This document shows positions 1 through 10,534 of a stretch of DNA of 64,000 nucleotides, in pieces. The stretch is from NCBI GenBank assembly GCA_027924645.1, contig BSBN01000187.1, positions 11,612,001 to 11,676,000 of the forward strand, given 5' to 3'. Within the stretch, counting starts at the first letter, position 1; every line of letters starts with the position of its first letter. Both the position numbers and the translations under genes were made by a program. The notes under the pieces were generated by a model. The model saw only the letters and a program-made list of their open reading frames with translations, had not been told where the DNA came from and ran no database searches. The DNA is from Cunninghamia lanceolata. Taxonomy: Eukaryota; Streptophyta; Pinopsida; Cupressales; Cupressaceae.

Positions 1-845
1 TTCATTATCATACTTCTACATTCATTTGATCTATGACCATACCTCTTACACTTGAAGCATTGACTAGAGAAGGATGGACCATTTTGATTTACTCTGCTTC
101 TGTACTGAGTAGCTCTATGACCAAATTTATTGTAGTTGAAACAATTTCCATTGAAGGATGGATATATTTGAGCATTAGGCTATCTTATTAGAGGTCTTCT
201 AGTTCTATTTCTCCCATTCCTTGGTTGAAAATTTCTTTGTCTGGATCCAGAGCTTTCGCCTTTCTCATATCCAAGACCATGCTTGTCATCAACCTTTTTC
301 TATCCTTCAAGCAGTGCTTCAAGTTTAGCTAAGATTATCTTGAACTTCTCCTTGTATTCATTTGCAACTTCTAGGTCATGTTTGAGAATGACAATTTGCC
401 TTTCAAGTTCTCTCTCATTGTCTCTACTTTCATGTAGATCAGACTCTAGATGGCTAGCTATTCTATCCAATCTATAGTATTCTTCAATTCTATCTTTTAG
501 AGTTTGATTTAGGTCTTCTTTAGTTTTCTTCCTTTGCTCAATTTCTTTGGTTAGCCTCATTGCCCCAGATTCCATATCATGTTTTAGAACAGAAAATTCT
601 TTTGTCATCTTCTCACATTCCTTTATCTTTTCTTCTAAAGCCTCATTCATGCCATTTTCTTCAATAAGATTAGCTAGCTGATGAAGTAGTTCCTTCCTTT
701 TTTCCATTGATTTATTTAGTTTATCTTTTAGCAAGTCAATGCAATCATCAGCATCCTTAAGGTTTTCTTTCAGATCATCTATTTCTACTTTGGATCATTC
801 AAGATCTTCTAAAGCCAATTGAAGTTGTTCTCTGAGTGAACCCAT
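1..845 (-). pseudogene. copia gag fragment: coiled coil followed by CCHC zinc knuckle
   Basis: Structural Gag polyprotein part, which would form the virus-like particle and bind element RNA. Translation from the ATG at 845-843 gives a long Lys/Glu/Leu-rich coiled coil (about 734-300 uninterrupted), then a basic Arg/Ser/Gly stretch, then a zinc knuckle CFKCKRYGHRSNEC encoded at about 59-18 with all four ligands present. An in-frame TGA interrupts the frame near 795 where Arg is likely, and further stops lie near 300 and 190. The usual plant copia gag core (UBN2/DUF4219-like) that starts Copia-2 and Copia-3 Gag is not visible. The coiled coil begins almost directly after the leader. Either the N-terminal core was deleted or this family has a divergent Gag. 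The fragment is open at the window edge, and no protease can be assessed. Confidence 0.65.
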
Positions 846-899
846 TGAAACTCCTTCCTAGATCCTCCTCAAGATGTCAGGCTTCTTTCGAGGAACCTT

Positions 900-913
900 G
901 ATCTGATACCAAT
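900..913 (-). other. primer binding site (tRNA-Met type)
   Basis: The minus strand reads ATTGGTATCAGATC immediately inside the LTR end. It matches the initiator tRNA-Met 3' end used by most plant copia elements, with one change in the final bases relative to TGGTATCAGAGC. Confidence 0.75.
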
Positions 914-2018
914 TGTTGGAATTGGGGTTGACAACTGAGAGCAGGGGGGGAATCAGTTGTCATAAAACTTTTAAAGCTTGCTCCAACTAATTCTTCTTTA
1001 CCACTTCTTAACAGATTAATGACATAATCATGAAAAGAAAGAATTAATAAAACATGAGAAGAAACATAAATAACACACTTGATACCAAGATTTTGATTTG
1101 GAAACCCTGTTAAGGGAAAAACCACGGTGGGGGTTAACCCACAAAGATTATACTCTGTTAAAAGTATTACAAAGAGGGGAATGCACATGAATTTAGGCTG
1201 ACTTCCCAGAGCTCACTGCTCAAGAGAGGCTCATTGCCTACAAGAGTGTTTTACAAAGGATTACAGATTGTTGAACTGATAAGTAGCATCTACTAATGCA
1301 AGAATTCGGTTCTGGTTAAGTACAGAATACCAATTTTATACACTTCATCTTTATTCTGCCCTCTTTACTATTCTACCATAATCTGGACCTCAGATCTTTT
1401 CTCTTTCGCACTGCTATCTGCTTATTTCACACTTACTCCATATTTGCATCACAATCGCACACCACAATACTTGAATCTATTGGCTATATATATCATCATC
1501 AATAATTCAATCTCCTGTCTATCAGCCTTGTGAAGAACTTAACACACAATACAAATACTCTATTTAGTCAGCTAAATCCATACACAAATAAATATGCCTA
1601 CCAAAAATAACACTTGTAGGTCACCATTCATGTCAACCACTAACATTATTTCCCATACACAACTCACCAAAATACTTCTACTAGATTGGCACAAGGATCT
1701 AACACAAGTCAAGTTGTTCTTCACTGAACTGTTCTTGTCATATTCGGACTTGGTACTTAGATGCTCATAAATTTTAATCCTTTTTTCATCGGAGGCTAAA
1801 ATATTGGATTTGGATTGTCTTGACATCCCTCTACACTCCCACATATCTGCAACACACAATGATTAACATGAGAGATCCGCTAGTCAAAATATTGAACTCT
1901 GCCATATGCTCTATTTCTAGCTCCCTGGACTTAGATAAATTCTCATTCTGACTTTTGGTAAGAATAGATTCTATTATGTCGATGAGTGGAATAGTCTTAG
2001 TTGCCATTAATGACAACA
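914..2018 (-). repeat. 5' LTR of the left minus-strand copia element
   Basis: On the minus strand it starts TGTTGTCATTAATGG and ends CTAATTCCAACA-like (plus strand tgttggaatt at 914), adjacent to the primer site. The terminal region has the same features as the Copia-2 and Copia-3 LTRs: a CTCTCAGTTGTC-type 3' end and an ACCGTGGTTTTTCCC-type block (plus strand about 1110-1135). The outer end at 2018 is inferred from the TG start, because no partner LTR is in the window. Confidence 0.65.
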
Positions 2019-2032
2019 CCTATCAAGCGTAG

Positions 2033-2248
2033 CAGTGTCTCTTGCCAACAAACCTGATATTTCATACCAGGACCAAGCACATTGATGTATAGTATCATTT
2101 TGTTAGAGATATGGTCAGGGATAATAGTGTGAAACAAGTTAATGTAGGGACTTTGATGAATGTTGTAGATTCATTAACTAAGCTTGTGACCACAGAGAAG
2201 TTTAGATGGTGTTCAGAATCTATGGGCCTCTTAACCCTTGAAAATTAA
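2033..2248 (+). pseudogene. copia RNase H C-terminal fragment
   Basis: The frame from 2033 encodes a conserved copia pol tail: a TRTKHIDV block, one internal stop, then YHFVRDMV and a VDSLTKLVTTEKFRWC-type end before the TAA at 2246-2248. This corresponds to the end of the RNase H domain and its C-terminal tail in Copia-1, to which it is clearly related. Everything upstream (gag, protease, integrase, RT) is absent. The 5' break lies next to the minus-strand LTR ending at 2018. Confidence 0.75.
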
Positions 2249-2302
2249 ATAATGGTGTTGATACTCCCTTTTCTCGTACAATGTGTTTGACAAGTGGGAG
2301 AA

Positions 2303-3000
2303 TGTTAGGAAAGGTGTCTCAAGCTTGCAATTAGAGAAAGTGTGATTTTTCAATTATAAAATTAGAAAAACTTTATTTCTAGGCTATAGAGTTAGTTTTT
2401 GGCCAAAATAAAATGTCTAGGTTGTCTACACTACCATCAATGATGCATAATGTGTAGATCTATTTGATCTCTTCAATTAAAAAAAATAGGCTCAATCAGC
2501 CTCCCAAATCAAAAGTTATGGCCTCTAGAAGTTAGGCCTCCTGTATTGGAAAATGTAAAAATGTGTTGGAAATAAAAAAGAGTTGTAAGGGGGAGGTTAC
2601 ATGTGTTGATGTGGGTTTTGACACATCATAAGGAATCTTTGATTGGAGATAATGAAACCCTCTATATTAGGTTCTTGATATGGAGGTTGTGTGTAAGAGT
2701 CTTATAGATGTTGAGTTGCCTCCGGGTCTCTAGTTGGTGATACTCCTGTAAAAGTTTTCTCTACAAGTATATTGTAATCTTGTTAAGATTTTTCAATAAT
2801 TTATTGAGCTACTTTTGGAGTGTGGGTTTATTTCTCCTGAAAAGGTTTTCCCCACATAAATCACTATGTTGTGGTATGATTTCTATTTATGTTTATTTTT
2901 GTATAATTTATGTAACTATTGTAAAGATTTAAACAATTTTGCATAACCCTCCTCTCAAGATTACTGTAAGAAGTTGTTTGACTAGCTTGGCTTCCTTACA
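2303..3000 (+). repeat. 3' LTR of the truncated plus-strand copia element
   Basis: Preceded by a purine-rich tract (caagtgggagaa, 2291-2302), it begins TGTTAGGAAAGG and ends CTTCCTTACA. It contains a cctgaaaaggttttccccac block (about 2838-2857) like the conserved U5-side motif in the other copia LTRs. The right end at 3000 is chosen from the CA terminus, as no second LTR is available. Confidence 0.65.
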
Positions 3001-3502
3001 CATTTTAATGATATCTTAACTTAACCTCTCCTTGCCTCATCCTTGCTTAAAATATAAGTGGATGAGCATGACATTCCATTCTATTCTAGTCTAGGAACCT
3101 CACCTCCTATGCGTTCACAACAAAAGCACATAATGCAAAATAGGAAGAACAACATCCAATCAAGGCATACACATACAACCACTTTATTTCCCTTCCCATT
3201 TCTACTCTAATCTATTGGGATAAGGTGTCATTAACCTTGTAAATCACATTATTGTATTACTCCATTTATTATTTGTAATTACCCATAAGAGATGTACAAG
3301 TTTCACGGCCAGAAGTAAAAATTATTTACTGTCCGCGATAATTATGGAGTTACTGCACGGTAAGTCCCAGAGTTACCGGTGATACTCACAGGATGTCATT
3401 TACTATGGTAAATGGTATTGGTCAAAGTGGGGTGCACATGTGGAGGAATAATCTATTTTTAGTGTTATGACGCACGTCATAGATGTTGTAAGAAGGTGTA
3501 AG

Positions 3503-3538
3503 AGATTCTATGACAACTGTAAGTTGTCATAAGAATCT
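3503..3538 (+). repeat. Copia-1 LTR stem-loop (5' copy)
   Basis: Left arm 3503-3517 and right arm 3523-3538 form a 15-bp stem (AGATTCT + ATGACAAC against GTTGTCAT + AGAATCT) with one bulged A and a 5-base loop. The same structure is kept in the 3' LTR at 8563-8598. Confidence 0.6.
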
Positions 3539-3776
3539 ATGACACTTATAATAGCATATGATGCATCATAAGATGTTGTAAGTGGCTATTTTTGGCCCCA
3601 AGGTGTTCAAGCTTGCATGGGTACATTTTTCCAAGTGTAGGATGCATGTATGACATTATTTATGACCTCGTAAGAGCCTATTCTTGGCCATGGACGCCCA
3701 AGGTTGTATTGTTGACTCTTGACAAATGTTATGAGCTTGTAAGAAGTCATTTAATGTCTTGAGGTTGTGTAAATTC

Positions 3777-3784
3777 TATATAAA
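3777..3784 (+). promoter_or_regulatory. TATA box of Copia-1 5' LTR
   Basis: TATATAAA about 335 bp before the LTR end. It is the probable pol II promoter of the element and is identical in the 3' LTR at 8836-8843. Confidence 0.6.
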
Positions 3785-4121
3785 CCATAGCATAGTAGAT
3801 GAGAGGCATATAACAGTTTACAGGTACCCAGGTTCTACTGGAGTGAAGGTTGGATGACAAAGGAAGTGAATGTATTTGTAATCTCCTTTTGTGAAGATAA
3901 TACAACTTGACCTCTTTTATTGGTGGAGTTTTCTACCCGAAAGGGTTTTCTCCATGTTAAACACTTATATTATGTGCTTCATTCTACTTCTGGTATATTT
4001 ATATATTACGGGTTTATGTTTTGATACAATCTTCGTTGTTAATAGCACACAGTTAAAGATTGTTGAAATTTATCTTGTATCAGATTTCCATTGAAGTAGT
4101 GTTTCTTTCATTTCTAACATT

Positions 4122-4133
4122 TGGTATCAGAGC
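4122..4133 (+). other. Copia-1 primer binding site
   Basis: TGGTATCAGAGC, an exact match to the complement of the initiator tRNA-Met 3' end, three bases inside the 5' LTR. Confidence 0.9.
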
Positions 4134-4226
4134 TTGGCCAACTTTGACTCTTGGGTGGTAGTGTGGAAGCTGTAACTATAGTGGGAGATTTGGTTGTGTT
4201 TATTTTGTAGATCTTGTGTTGTTATT

Positions 4227-5000
4227 ATGGCTGAATCCACTGTTGTATCAACCTCTCGATTGGACATTTAGAAGTTCAATGGAATGGGGTATGAGTTGTG
4301 GAAGCTAAAAAAGGAAGATTTGTTGGAAGAAAGAAACCAATGGTTGGTTGTTCAAAAAGAGAATAAACCTGACAATCTCTCTCAAGATGAGTGGGATATA
4401 CTGGATAAGAAGGCATGAGGAGCCAATCGGTTGTGTCTTTTAGACTCTATCCTGTTGAATGTCGCAAAGGAAGAGACTGCATACAATTTGTGGAAATAGT
4501 TAGGTGAGATCTATCAAGCCAAGAGTATGGTAAATAAACTTTATTTAAAAGGAAAATTGTTTTCCATGAAAATGCGAGAAGGTGAATCAGTTACTGAGCA
4601 TTTAAATTCTTTTAATTTATTAGTGAGTCAACTTGATTCAGTAGACGTTGAGGTTAGTGAGGAAGATAAATGTATCTTACTTCTTTGTTCTTTACCTAAG
4701 TCTTGGAAGAATGTTATCCTTTCTATCACTGCTAACCTTGCAGATCCAAAGTTGGATGCTCTTGTTTCAGTGCTATTGTCATGGGAATTGAGGAAGAAGA
4801 GTTCAAATAGTTCAGGGGATGCCCTTAGTGTCAAGGGAAGGTCTAAGGAAAGAGGACCTAAAGGAGATCAGAAAGGAGCTAAAGACAAGTCCAAGGGCTG
4901 GTCTAAGACTCCTGGTAAAAAGAACAGAGTTAAGTGGTGGAACTGTGGTAAAAGGGGACATGTGAAGGAGTGTAGAAACCCCAAGAAAAGTGGGAGAGTG
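4227..5000 (+). pseudogene. Copia-1 gag
   Basis: Gag capsid/nucleocapsid region. The ATG at 4227 opens MAESTVVSTSRLDI, then the frame meets stops near 4269, 4417 and 4497. At least the last two fit an Arg (CGA) and a Gln (CAG) codon turned to stop. From 4527 the frame is open through a UBN2-like core (NKLYLKGKLFSMKMREG ... HLNSFNLLVSQL ... LCSLPKSW), a basic Lys-rich linker and a zinc knuckle at about 4930-4975. In that knuckle the first Cys ligand is replaced by Trp (WWNCGKRGHVKEC), so zinc binding is probably lost. The frame shifts in a purine run near 4985-4995, so protease is in another frame. Confidence 0.9.
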
Positions 5001-8000
5001 TTTCAGATAAGTCCTCAAATGCAAGTGAAGAAGTTTTACTTTCTGCATGTAATCTTGTTTCTAATGATCACTGGTTGGTTGACTCAGGATGCTCATTTCA
5101 TATGAATTCGCATAAGAAATGGTTCTCCTCATATGAAGAATATGATGGAGGTAATATCTACCTTGGTGACAACTCTTCATATCTGATTGTCGGGAAAGGA
5201 AATGTATTGTTGTGTTTCAATGATGGGAGGATTAAAACCCTCCCTAGTGTTTTACATGTTCCTGGATTAGCTAGAAATCTTATTTGAGTTTCAAAGTTGA
5301 ATGATTTGGGAATGCATGTGACATTTGACAAGCATGGCTGTAGATTAGTGAGAGGGAACTTGGTGGTAGTGAAGGGGAAGAGATTCAAAAGACTATTCAA
5401 GCTTGAAGCCACTATAGTTTATAATGCCTCCTATGTATCTGAGGCTAATACTGAAAATGCATGTATGTTGTGGCATCGTAAATTGGGCCACACAAGAAAT
5501 GATGTATTAAAAACTATTAAGAATAATTTTTTTTTGTATGGTTTCTCCTATTCTGATGAGCACTTTAATTTCTGTGAGCATTGTGTGTTTGGTAAACAAA
5601 ATAGAAAATCATTTCCTTTAGGAAGCAATAGAGCAAAAGAGAAGTTAGAAATTATTCATACAGATGTGTTTGGACCTATGGATAATGAATCTATCAGAAA
5701 ATCTTGTTATTTTGTAACCTCAATTGATGATGTATCCAGATTTACATGGATTTATTTTATGAAGCATAAATCTAAAGTTTTCACTAAGTTTAAGGAATTC
5801 AAAGTCTTAGTAGAGAACCAATCAGGTTTAAAGATAAAAATATTAAGATCTGACAATGGAGGGCAATATTGCTCTAAGGAATTTGATGAGTTTTGCAAGC
5901 ATGCAGGTATAATAAGAGAAAAGACAACTTCACATACACCACAACAGAATGGTGTTGCATAAAGGATGAACCGAACAATTATGGAAAGGGCCAGAAGTAT
6001 GCTTAGTGATGCACAGTTGGATAAATGCTTTTGGGCAGAGGTTGTGTGTACTGCTTGCTACTTGATAAGTAGATCTCCTTGTAATGCTCTTGATTTGACA
6101 CCTTATGAAGTGTGGACAGGTAAGAAACCTTCTGTTTTACATTTAAGGGTTTTTGGTTGTGAGTCTTTTGTTCATGTGTCTAAGGAAAAGTGATCTAAGT
6201 TGGATCCAAAAGATGAAAAGTGTACATTCATTGGATATGGTGATAATGTGAAAGGTTATAAGCTTTGTAATCTACTAATCCGCAAGATTATCTTTTCTAG
6301 AGATGTTATTTTTAGGGAACTTAGAGCTATTTTTGAACCTGAGCAGCTAAAAGAAAAAGATGAAAAGGTAAAGAAGGTGTACTTTGATTTAGAGCAGTAA
6401 GATGCACCTCAGGAAGAACAAAATGATGGATTGGGGGGTGAAGAAGAAGAAGAAGATTCAAGTAGTTCTGATGAAGATGAATCTGTTGTTACAAAAGAAG
6501 TTAGTGCAGATGATCATGTAGAAGAATGAGTAGAGTCTCTTACTCCCCCCTTGAGGAGATCCACAAGACAATGGAATCCAGTTGATAGGTATAGCCCACC
6601 AGATTTCTGTTGTGTATATGCTTTATTGAGTACTAATGATGAACCTACATCCTACAAGGAAGCTATTTCTACAGATGATAGTGAGTCTTGGAAGTTAGCC
6701 ATGTAGGAGGAGATGATGGCTTTAGACTCTTGTAACACCTAGGATCTTGTTTGTTTTCCCAAAGGAAGAAAGGCCATAGGTTGTAAGTGGGTCTTCAAGA
6801 AGAAGTTTGGACCAGACGGGTCATTCGAGAAGTACAAGGCTAGACTGGTAGCCAAGGGCTACTCCTAGAGAGAGGGAGTTGATTTTGGTGAGATATTCTC
6901 TCCTGTTGCTAAATTGACTTCTATTAGATTTCTCTTATCCATTGCTATAGCTTATGATTGGGAGATTGAGAAAATGGATGTTAAGACTACATTCTTGCAT
7001 GGAGATCTTGAAGAAGAAATTTATATGCAATAGCCTATAGGTTTTGAGGTAAAAGGAAAAGAACATTAGGTTTGCATGTTAAAGAGGTCTCTTTATGGTT
7101 TGAAACAATCCCCCAGAATGTGGTATCAAAAGTTTGACTCATTTGTTTTGAAATTGGGTTTTGTTAAAAGAAAGGAGGATCACTATGTTTACATTTATTG
7201 TGTTGATGATTCTATACTAGTTATTTATTTGTATGTTGATGACATGTTTTTCAGCAATACTAAGGGTATGATTAGTGAGCTTAAAGCCCAACTTTTAGAT
7301 GCATTTGAGATGAAGGATCTTGGTGCTGCAAGGTATATTTTGGGAATGGAGATCAAGAGGGACAGAGTTAACAGAAAGCTTTGGTTGTTACAAAATAAGT
7401 ATGTGAATACTATTTTGCAGAGGTTTAGTTTGCAGGACTATAACCCAGTTAGAGTTGCTTTACCCATTGGTACTAAGCTTTCATTAGATATGTGTCCAAA
7501 GACTGAGGATGATCTTGAGGATATGTCTAATGTGCCATATGCTAGTGTTGTAGGGGGTTCGATGTATGCAATGGTTTGCACTAGACCAGATATTGCCCAA
7601 GTAGGGGGAGTTTTGAGCAGATTTATGTCTAACCCTAGTAGACAACATTGGAACTATGTGAAGATGGTGTTTAAATATCTTGCAGGTACTCCTGACCATT
7701 GTTTGGTTTATTCTAGTACTGATAGTGCTGATAAATCTTTGGACATACTGGGTTTTGTTGATGTAGATTGGGTAGGTGACTTCGATAGTCAAAGGTCCAC
7801 TAGTGGCTATGTATTTACTTTGTTTGGAGGTGCAGTGAGTTGGATGAGTAAGAGGCAGCCCATAGTTGCTTTGTCCACCATAGAAGTAGAGTATATGGCT
7901 GCTACTCATGTCTCTAAGGAGGCAGTTTGGTTGAGGAGACTGTGTATAGGTATTGGTTTTGATTACAGGATCATTCAGATTGGTTGTGATAGCCAGAGTG

Positions 8001-8212
8001 CTATCTGTTTGGCTAAGAATCCCATGTATCATGCTCAGACTAAGCATGTTGATGTTCAATATCACTTTGTTTGAGAGTTGGTTGCAAATGGAGAGATTGA
8101 GCTGAAGAAGATAGACACTTAAGAGAATGTTGCAGATTTATTGACTAAGCCTGTGACCACAGAGAAGTTCATGTGGTGCAGAGAGGCCATGGGCCTTGTC
8201 TCTAGTGCCTAA
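5000..8212 (+). pseudogene. Copia-1 pol: protease, integrase, RT, RNase H
   Basis: One degraded polyprotein. Protease: WLVDSGCSFHM, with the Asp-Ser-Gly active site, near 5070-5105. Integrase: HHCC zinc region (WHRKLGH ... CEHC, about 5472-5585), then the first Asp (HTDVFG, about 5660) and second Asp (RSDNGG, about 5852). The third catalytic residue, expected 35 residues later, is exactly the TAA at 5960-5962. RT: KWVFKKK near 6790, MDVKTTFLHG near 6975, SLYGLKQ, and the catalytic YVDD at 7232-7243. RNase H: DVDWVGD, STIEVEYMAA, CDSQSAI, then TKHVDV and the tail ending at TAA 8210-8212. Other in-frame stops lie at about 5285, 6191, 6398 and 6526, several between 6700 and 7070, and at 8072 and 8120. 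Many are single transitions from Gln, Arg or Trp codons. Confidence 0.95.
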
Positions 8213-8260
8213 TTATTTTTCATTTGGCTTCCTATGGGTTGATTTACAATGTATAATGTC

Positions 8261-8271
8261 AAGTGGGAGAA
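8261..8271 (+). other. Copia-1 polypurine tract
   Basis: AAGTGGGAGAA directly before the 3' LTR; plus-strand primer for second-strand synthesis. The same tract precedes the LTR at 2303. Confidence 0.85.
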
Positions 8272-9178
8272 TGTTGGGATAAGGTACCATTAACCTTGTA
8301 AATCCCATTATTGTATTATTCCATTTATTATTTGTAATTACCCATAAGGGATGTACAAGTTTCACCGGTAGAAGTAAAAATTATTTACTGTCCACGGTAA
8401 TTATGGAGTTACTATATGGTAAGTCCCAGAGTTACCAGTGGTAGTTATGGGATGTCATTTACTATGGTAAATGGTAATTGGTCAAAGTGGGGTGCACATG
8501 TGGAGGAATAATCTATTTTTAGTGTTATGACACATGTCATAGATGTTGTAAGAAGGTGTAAGAGATTCTATGACAACTATAAGTTGTCATAAGAATCTAT
8601 GACACTTATAACAGCATATGACGCATCATAAGATGCTATAAGTGACTATTTTTGGCCCCAAGGGGTTAAAGCTTGCATGGGCACATTTTCCAAGTGTAGG
8701 ATGTAGGTATGACAGCATTTATGACCCCGTAAGAGCCTATTCTTGGCCATGGACACCCAATGTTGTATTGTTGACTCTTGACAAGTGTTATGATCTTGTA
8801 AGAAGTCATTTAATGTCTTGAGATTGTGTAAATTCTATATAAACCATAGCATAGTCGATGAGAGGCATATAACAATTTACAGGTACCCAGGTTCTACTAG
8901 AGTGAAGGTTGGAGGACAGATGAAGTGAATGTATTTCTAATCTCCTTTTGTGAAGATAATACAACTTGACCTCTTTTCTTGGTGGAGTTTTTTACCTGAA
9001 AGGGTTTTCTCCACGTTAAACACTTGTGTTAGGTGCTTCATTCTGCTTCTGGTATATTTATGTATTGTGGGTTTGTGTTTTGTTACAATCTCCATTGTTA
9101 ATAGCACACAGTTAAAGATTGTTAAAATTTATCTCGTATTAGATTTCCATTGAAGTAGTGTTGCTTTCATTTCTAACA
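8272..9178 (+). repeat. Copia-1 3' LTR
   Basis: 907 bp, begins TGTTGGGATAAGG and ends TTCTAACA, followed by TSD taatc. It carries the same TATATAAA (8836-8843) and stem-loop (8563-8598) as the 5' LTR. Confidence 0.95.
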
Positions 9179-9183
9179 TAATC

Positions 9184-10223
9184 CATATTGCCACAGAATG
9201 TATGCTATTCACAATTGAAAACCATTCCCATTTCATTTTCAAGGCAATGCAATCTTTCACAACTTCAAGGTTTTTCTAATACAATTTTTTACCAAATTTT
9301 AAAAAATCCAAAGATACCCTTTTGAAGCCAATGGTATGGAAAACATTATTTTCCACTCATATACAAGTTTTAGAAAAAAAAATTATATAGTTTTGGAATA
9401 AAATGCAAAATCTTCAAATGCATAGAATAAGGATTGTTGAATTGATTCCCATCAATTCAACAATATATTCAATAAATCTTTCATATGAGAAGGAAAGCCA
9501 TTGCACCCACTTAAGGTGAACATGGCAACATATAAGGAATTTAAACACAAACTAGGGAAAAGAGAAACCCTCAACTTCCACCAAATACATAAATAAGGAG
9601 GGAAGATTAATTTGAAGGGAGGCTACTTCCACACATGATAAACAAGAAAAATTTTCACAAAAACCACATCCCAAAGCAAGGCTCCACCTCCAAATCCCCA
9701 CTCCCAAGAGCAAGAAAAAGAAAGAGAGAAGGGAAAAGCCAAAAAGAAGAAAAAGTTGCCCTCCAAAATCCAACACCCCAAATAGGATTTTTTCCTTATT
9801 TTTATCAAAAGTTAATTCTAAAACCCTTTTTTCATTTCCCAAAACCATAATACAACATTATTTTAATAAAAACAACTTTTACTTTTCTTTTGCAATACAA
9901 AATTATTTTAATACATAATTTGATGTCGAGCATAAAGGAAAACATTAACTTTTTATGGAAATAGATAATACAATTTTTTTAATAAACATAGGTTCATTAA
10001 ATCATTGAATGCCATCAATTATACATATCAAAAAACTCAAAATTTCTATTTTTCATTGACTGCATATACTCCTTCGCCAACACTTGATGATTCTATGTGA
10101 ATTAATTAAATAAATTTAATAACAAAAATAAGGAACTCTAGGAAAAGTAATTAAATAAAATAAGTCGTAGGAGTTTAGGAAAACACACAAGCACATTTAT
10201 GAGGTTCCACATGACTAAAGGAT
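9184..10223 (+). other. AT-rich intergenic sequence, no gene seen
   Basis: Flanking DNA between Copia-1 and the next element. Short open frames near 9550-9850 on both strands are low-complexity (Lys/Pro or Phe/Leu runs from A/T-rich DNA) and show no domain. I see no repeat boundary or RNA gene. Confidence 0.6.
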
Positions 10224-10228
10224 CTATG

Positions 10229-10522
10229 TGTTGGTGTAAAATTATATTTACACATTAGCATAAATTAATTAGGGAACTTTTTAGGAAAGGATTTTCCTTT
10301 ATTAGTTGTCAATCTTATCACATAGGATAAGATTACTTTATTTTCTTTTTTGGTTTATCTATTTTAGACAAATATGAATGTATAACTATATATTATTCCT
10401 TTGTGAATAATTAATGTACATGAAGTATTGATTGAAATTTGTCCTCTCCTTTTGGCTTCTATTTTTTCAAGCAATCCTCTTTGTAGAAGAAATACTGTAC
10501 AAATGATTTTAGGAATCTAACA
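10229..10522 (+). repeat. 5' LTR of the 10.2-17.4 kb element
   Basis: 294 bp, matching 17067-17355 along its length, with shared blocks such as TCCTTTGTGAATAATTAA and GCAATCCTCTTTGTAGAAG. Ends AATCTAACA. Confidence 0.9.
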
Positions 10523-10534
10523 TGGTATCAATGC
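10523..10534 (+). other. primer binding site
   Basis: TGGTATCAATGC directly after the LTR. It is the tRNA-Met site TGGTATCAGAGC with two changes. Confidence 0.75.

Larger units (their letters stand above)
1..2018 (-). mobile_element. Ty1/copia element, minus strand, 5' end only (runs off the left edge)
   Basis: Reading the minus strand from 2018 leftward gives a 5' LTR, a tRNA-Met primer site, a short leader and the start of gag, which leaves the window at base 1. The leader matches that of Copia-2 (both have a gcctga...cttgaggag stretch after the primer site), so the two elements are related. The 3' half is outside the window, so the TSD cannot be checked. The element abuts a plus-strand copia RNase H fragment starting near 2033 and may have inserted into it. 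Confidence 0.75.
3213..4119 (+). repeat. Copia-1 5' LTR
   Basis: Aligns end to end with the 3' LTR at 8272-9178 (same 907-bp length). It starts TATTGGGATAAGG instead of TGTTGGGATAAGG and ends CATTTCTAACA just before the primer site. Confidence 0.95.
3213..9178 (+). mobile_element. Copia-1: full-length Ty1/copia retrotransposon, inactive
   Basis: A complete 5,966-bp element with two 907-bp LTRs, a tRNA-Met primer site, gag-pol in the copia order (gag, protease, integrase, RT, RNase H) and a polypurine tract. Perfect 5-bp target duplications taatc flank it at 3208-3212 and 9179-9183. The LTRs differ at many sites, mostly transitions (by eye roughly 5-10 per cent), so the insertion is old. The terminal TG of the 5' LTR has become TA. 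The polyprotein is most like the Tnt1/Tork-type plant copia group by motif, judged from memory only. Numerous stops and a gag-pro frameshift make it non-functional. Confidence 0.95.

Noticed and set aside
9552..9850. Overlapping open frames on both strands
   Set aside because: Low-complexity Lys/Pro and Phe/Leu sequence from AT-rich DNA, no domain, no supporting context.
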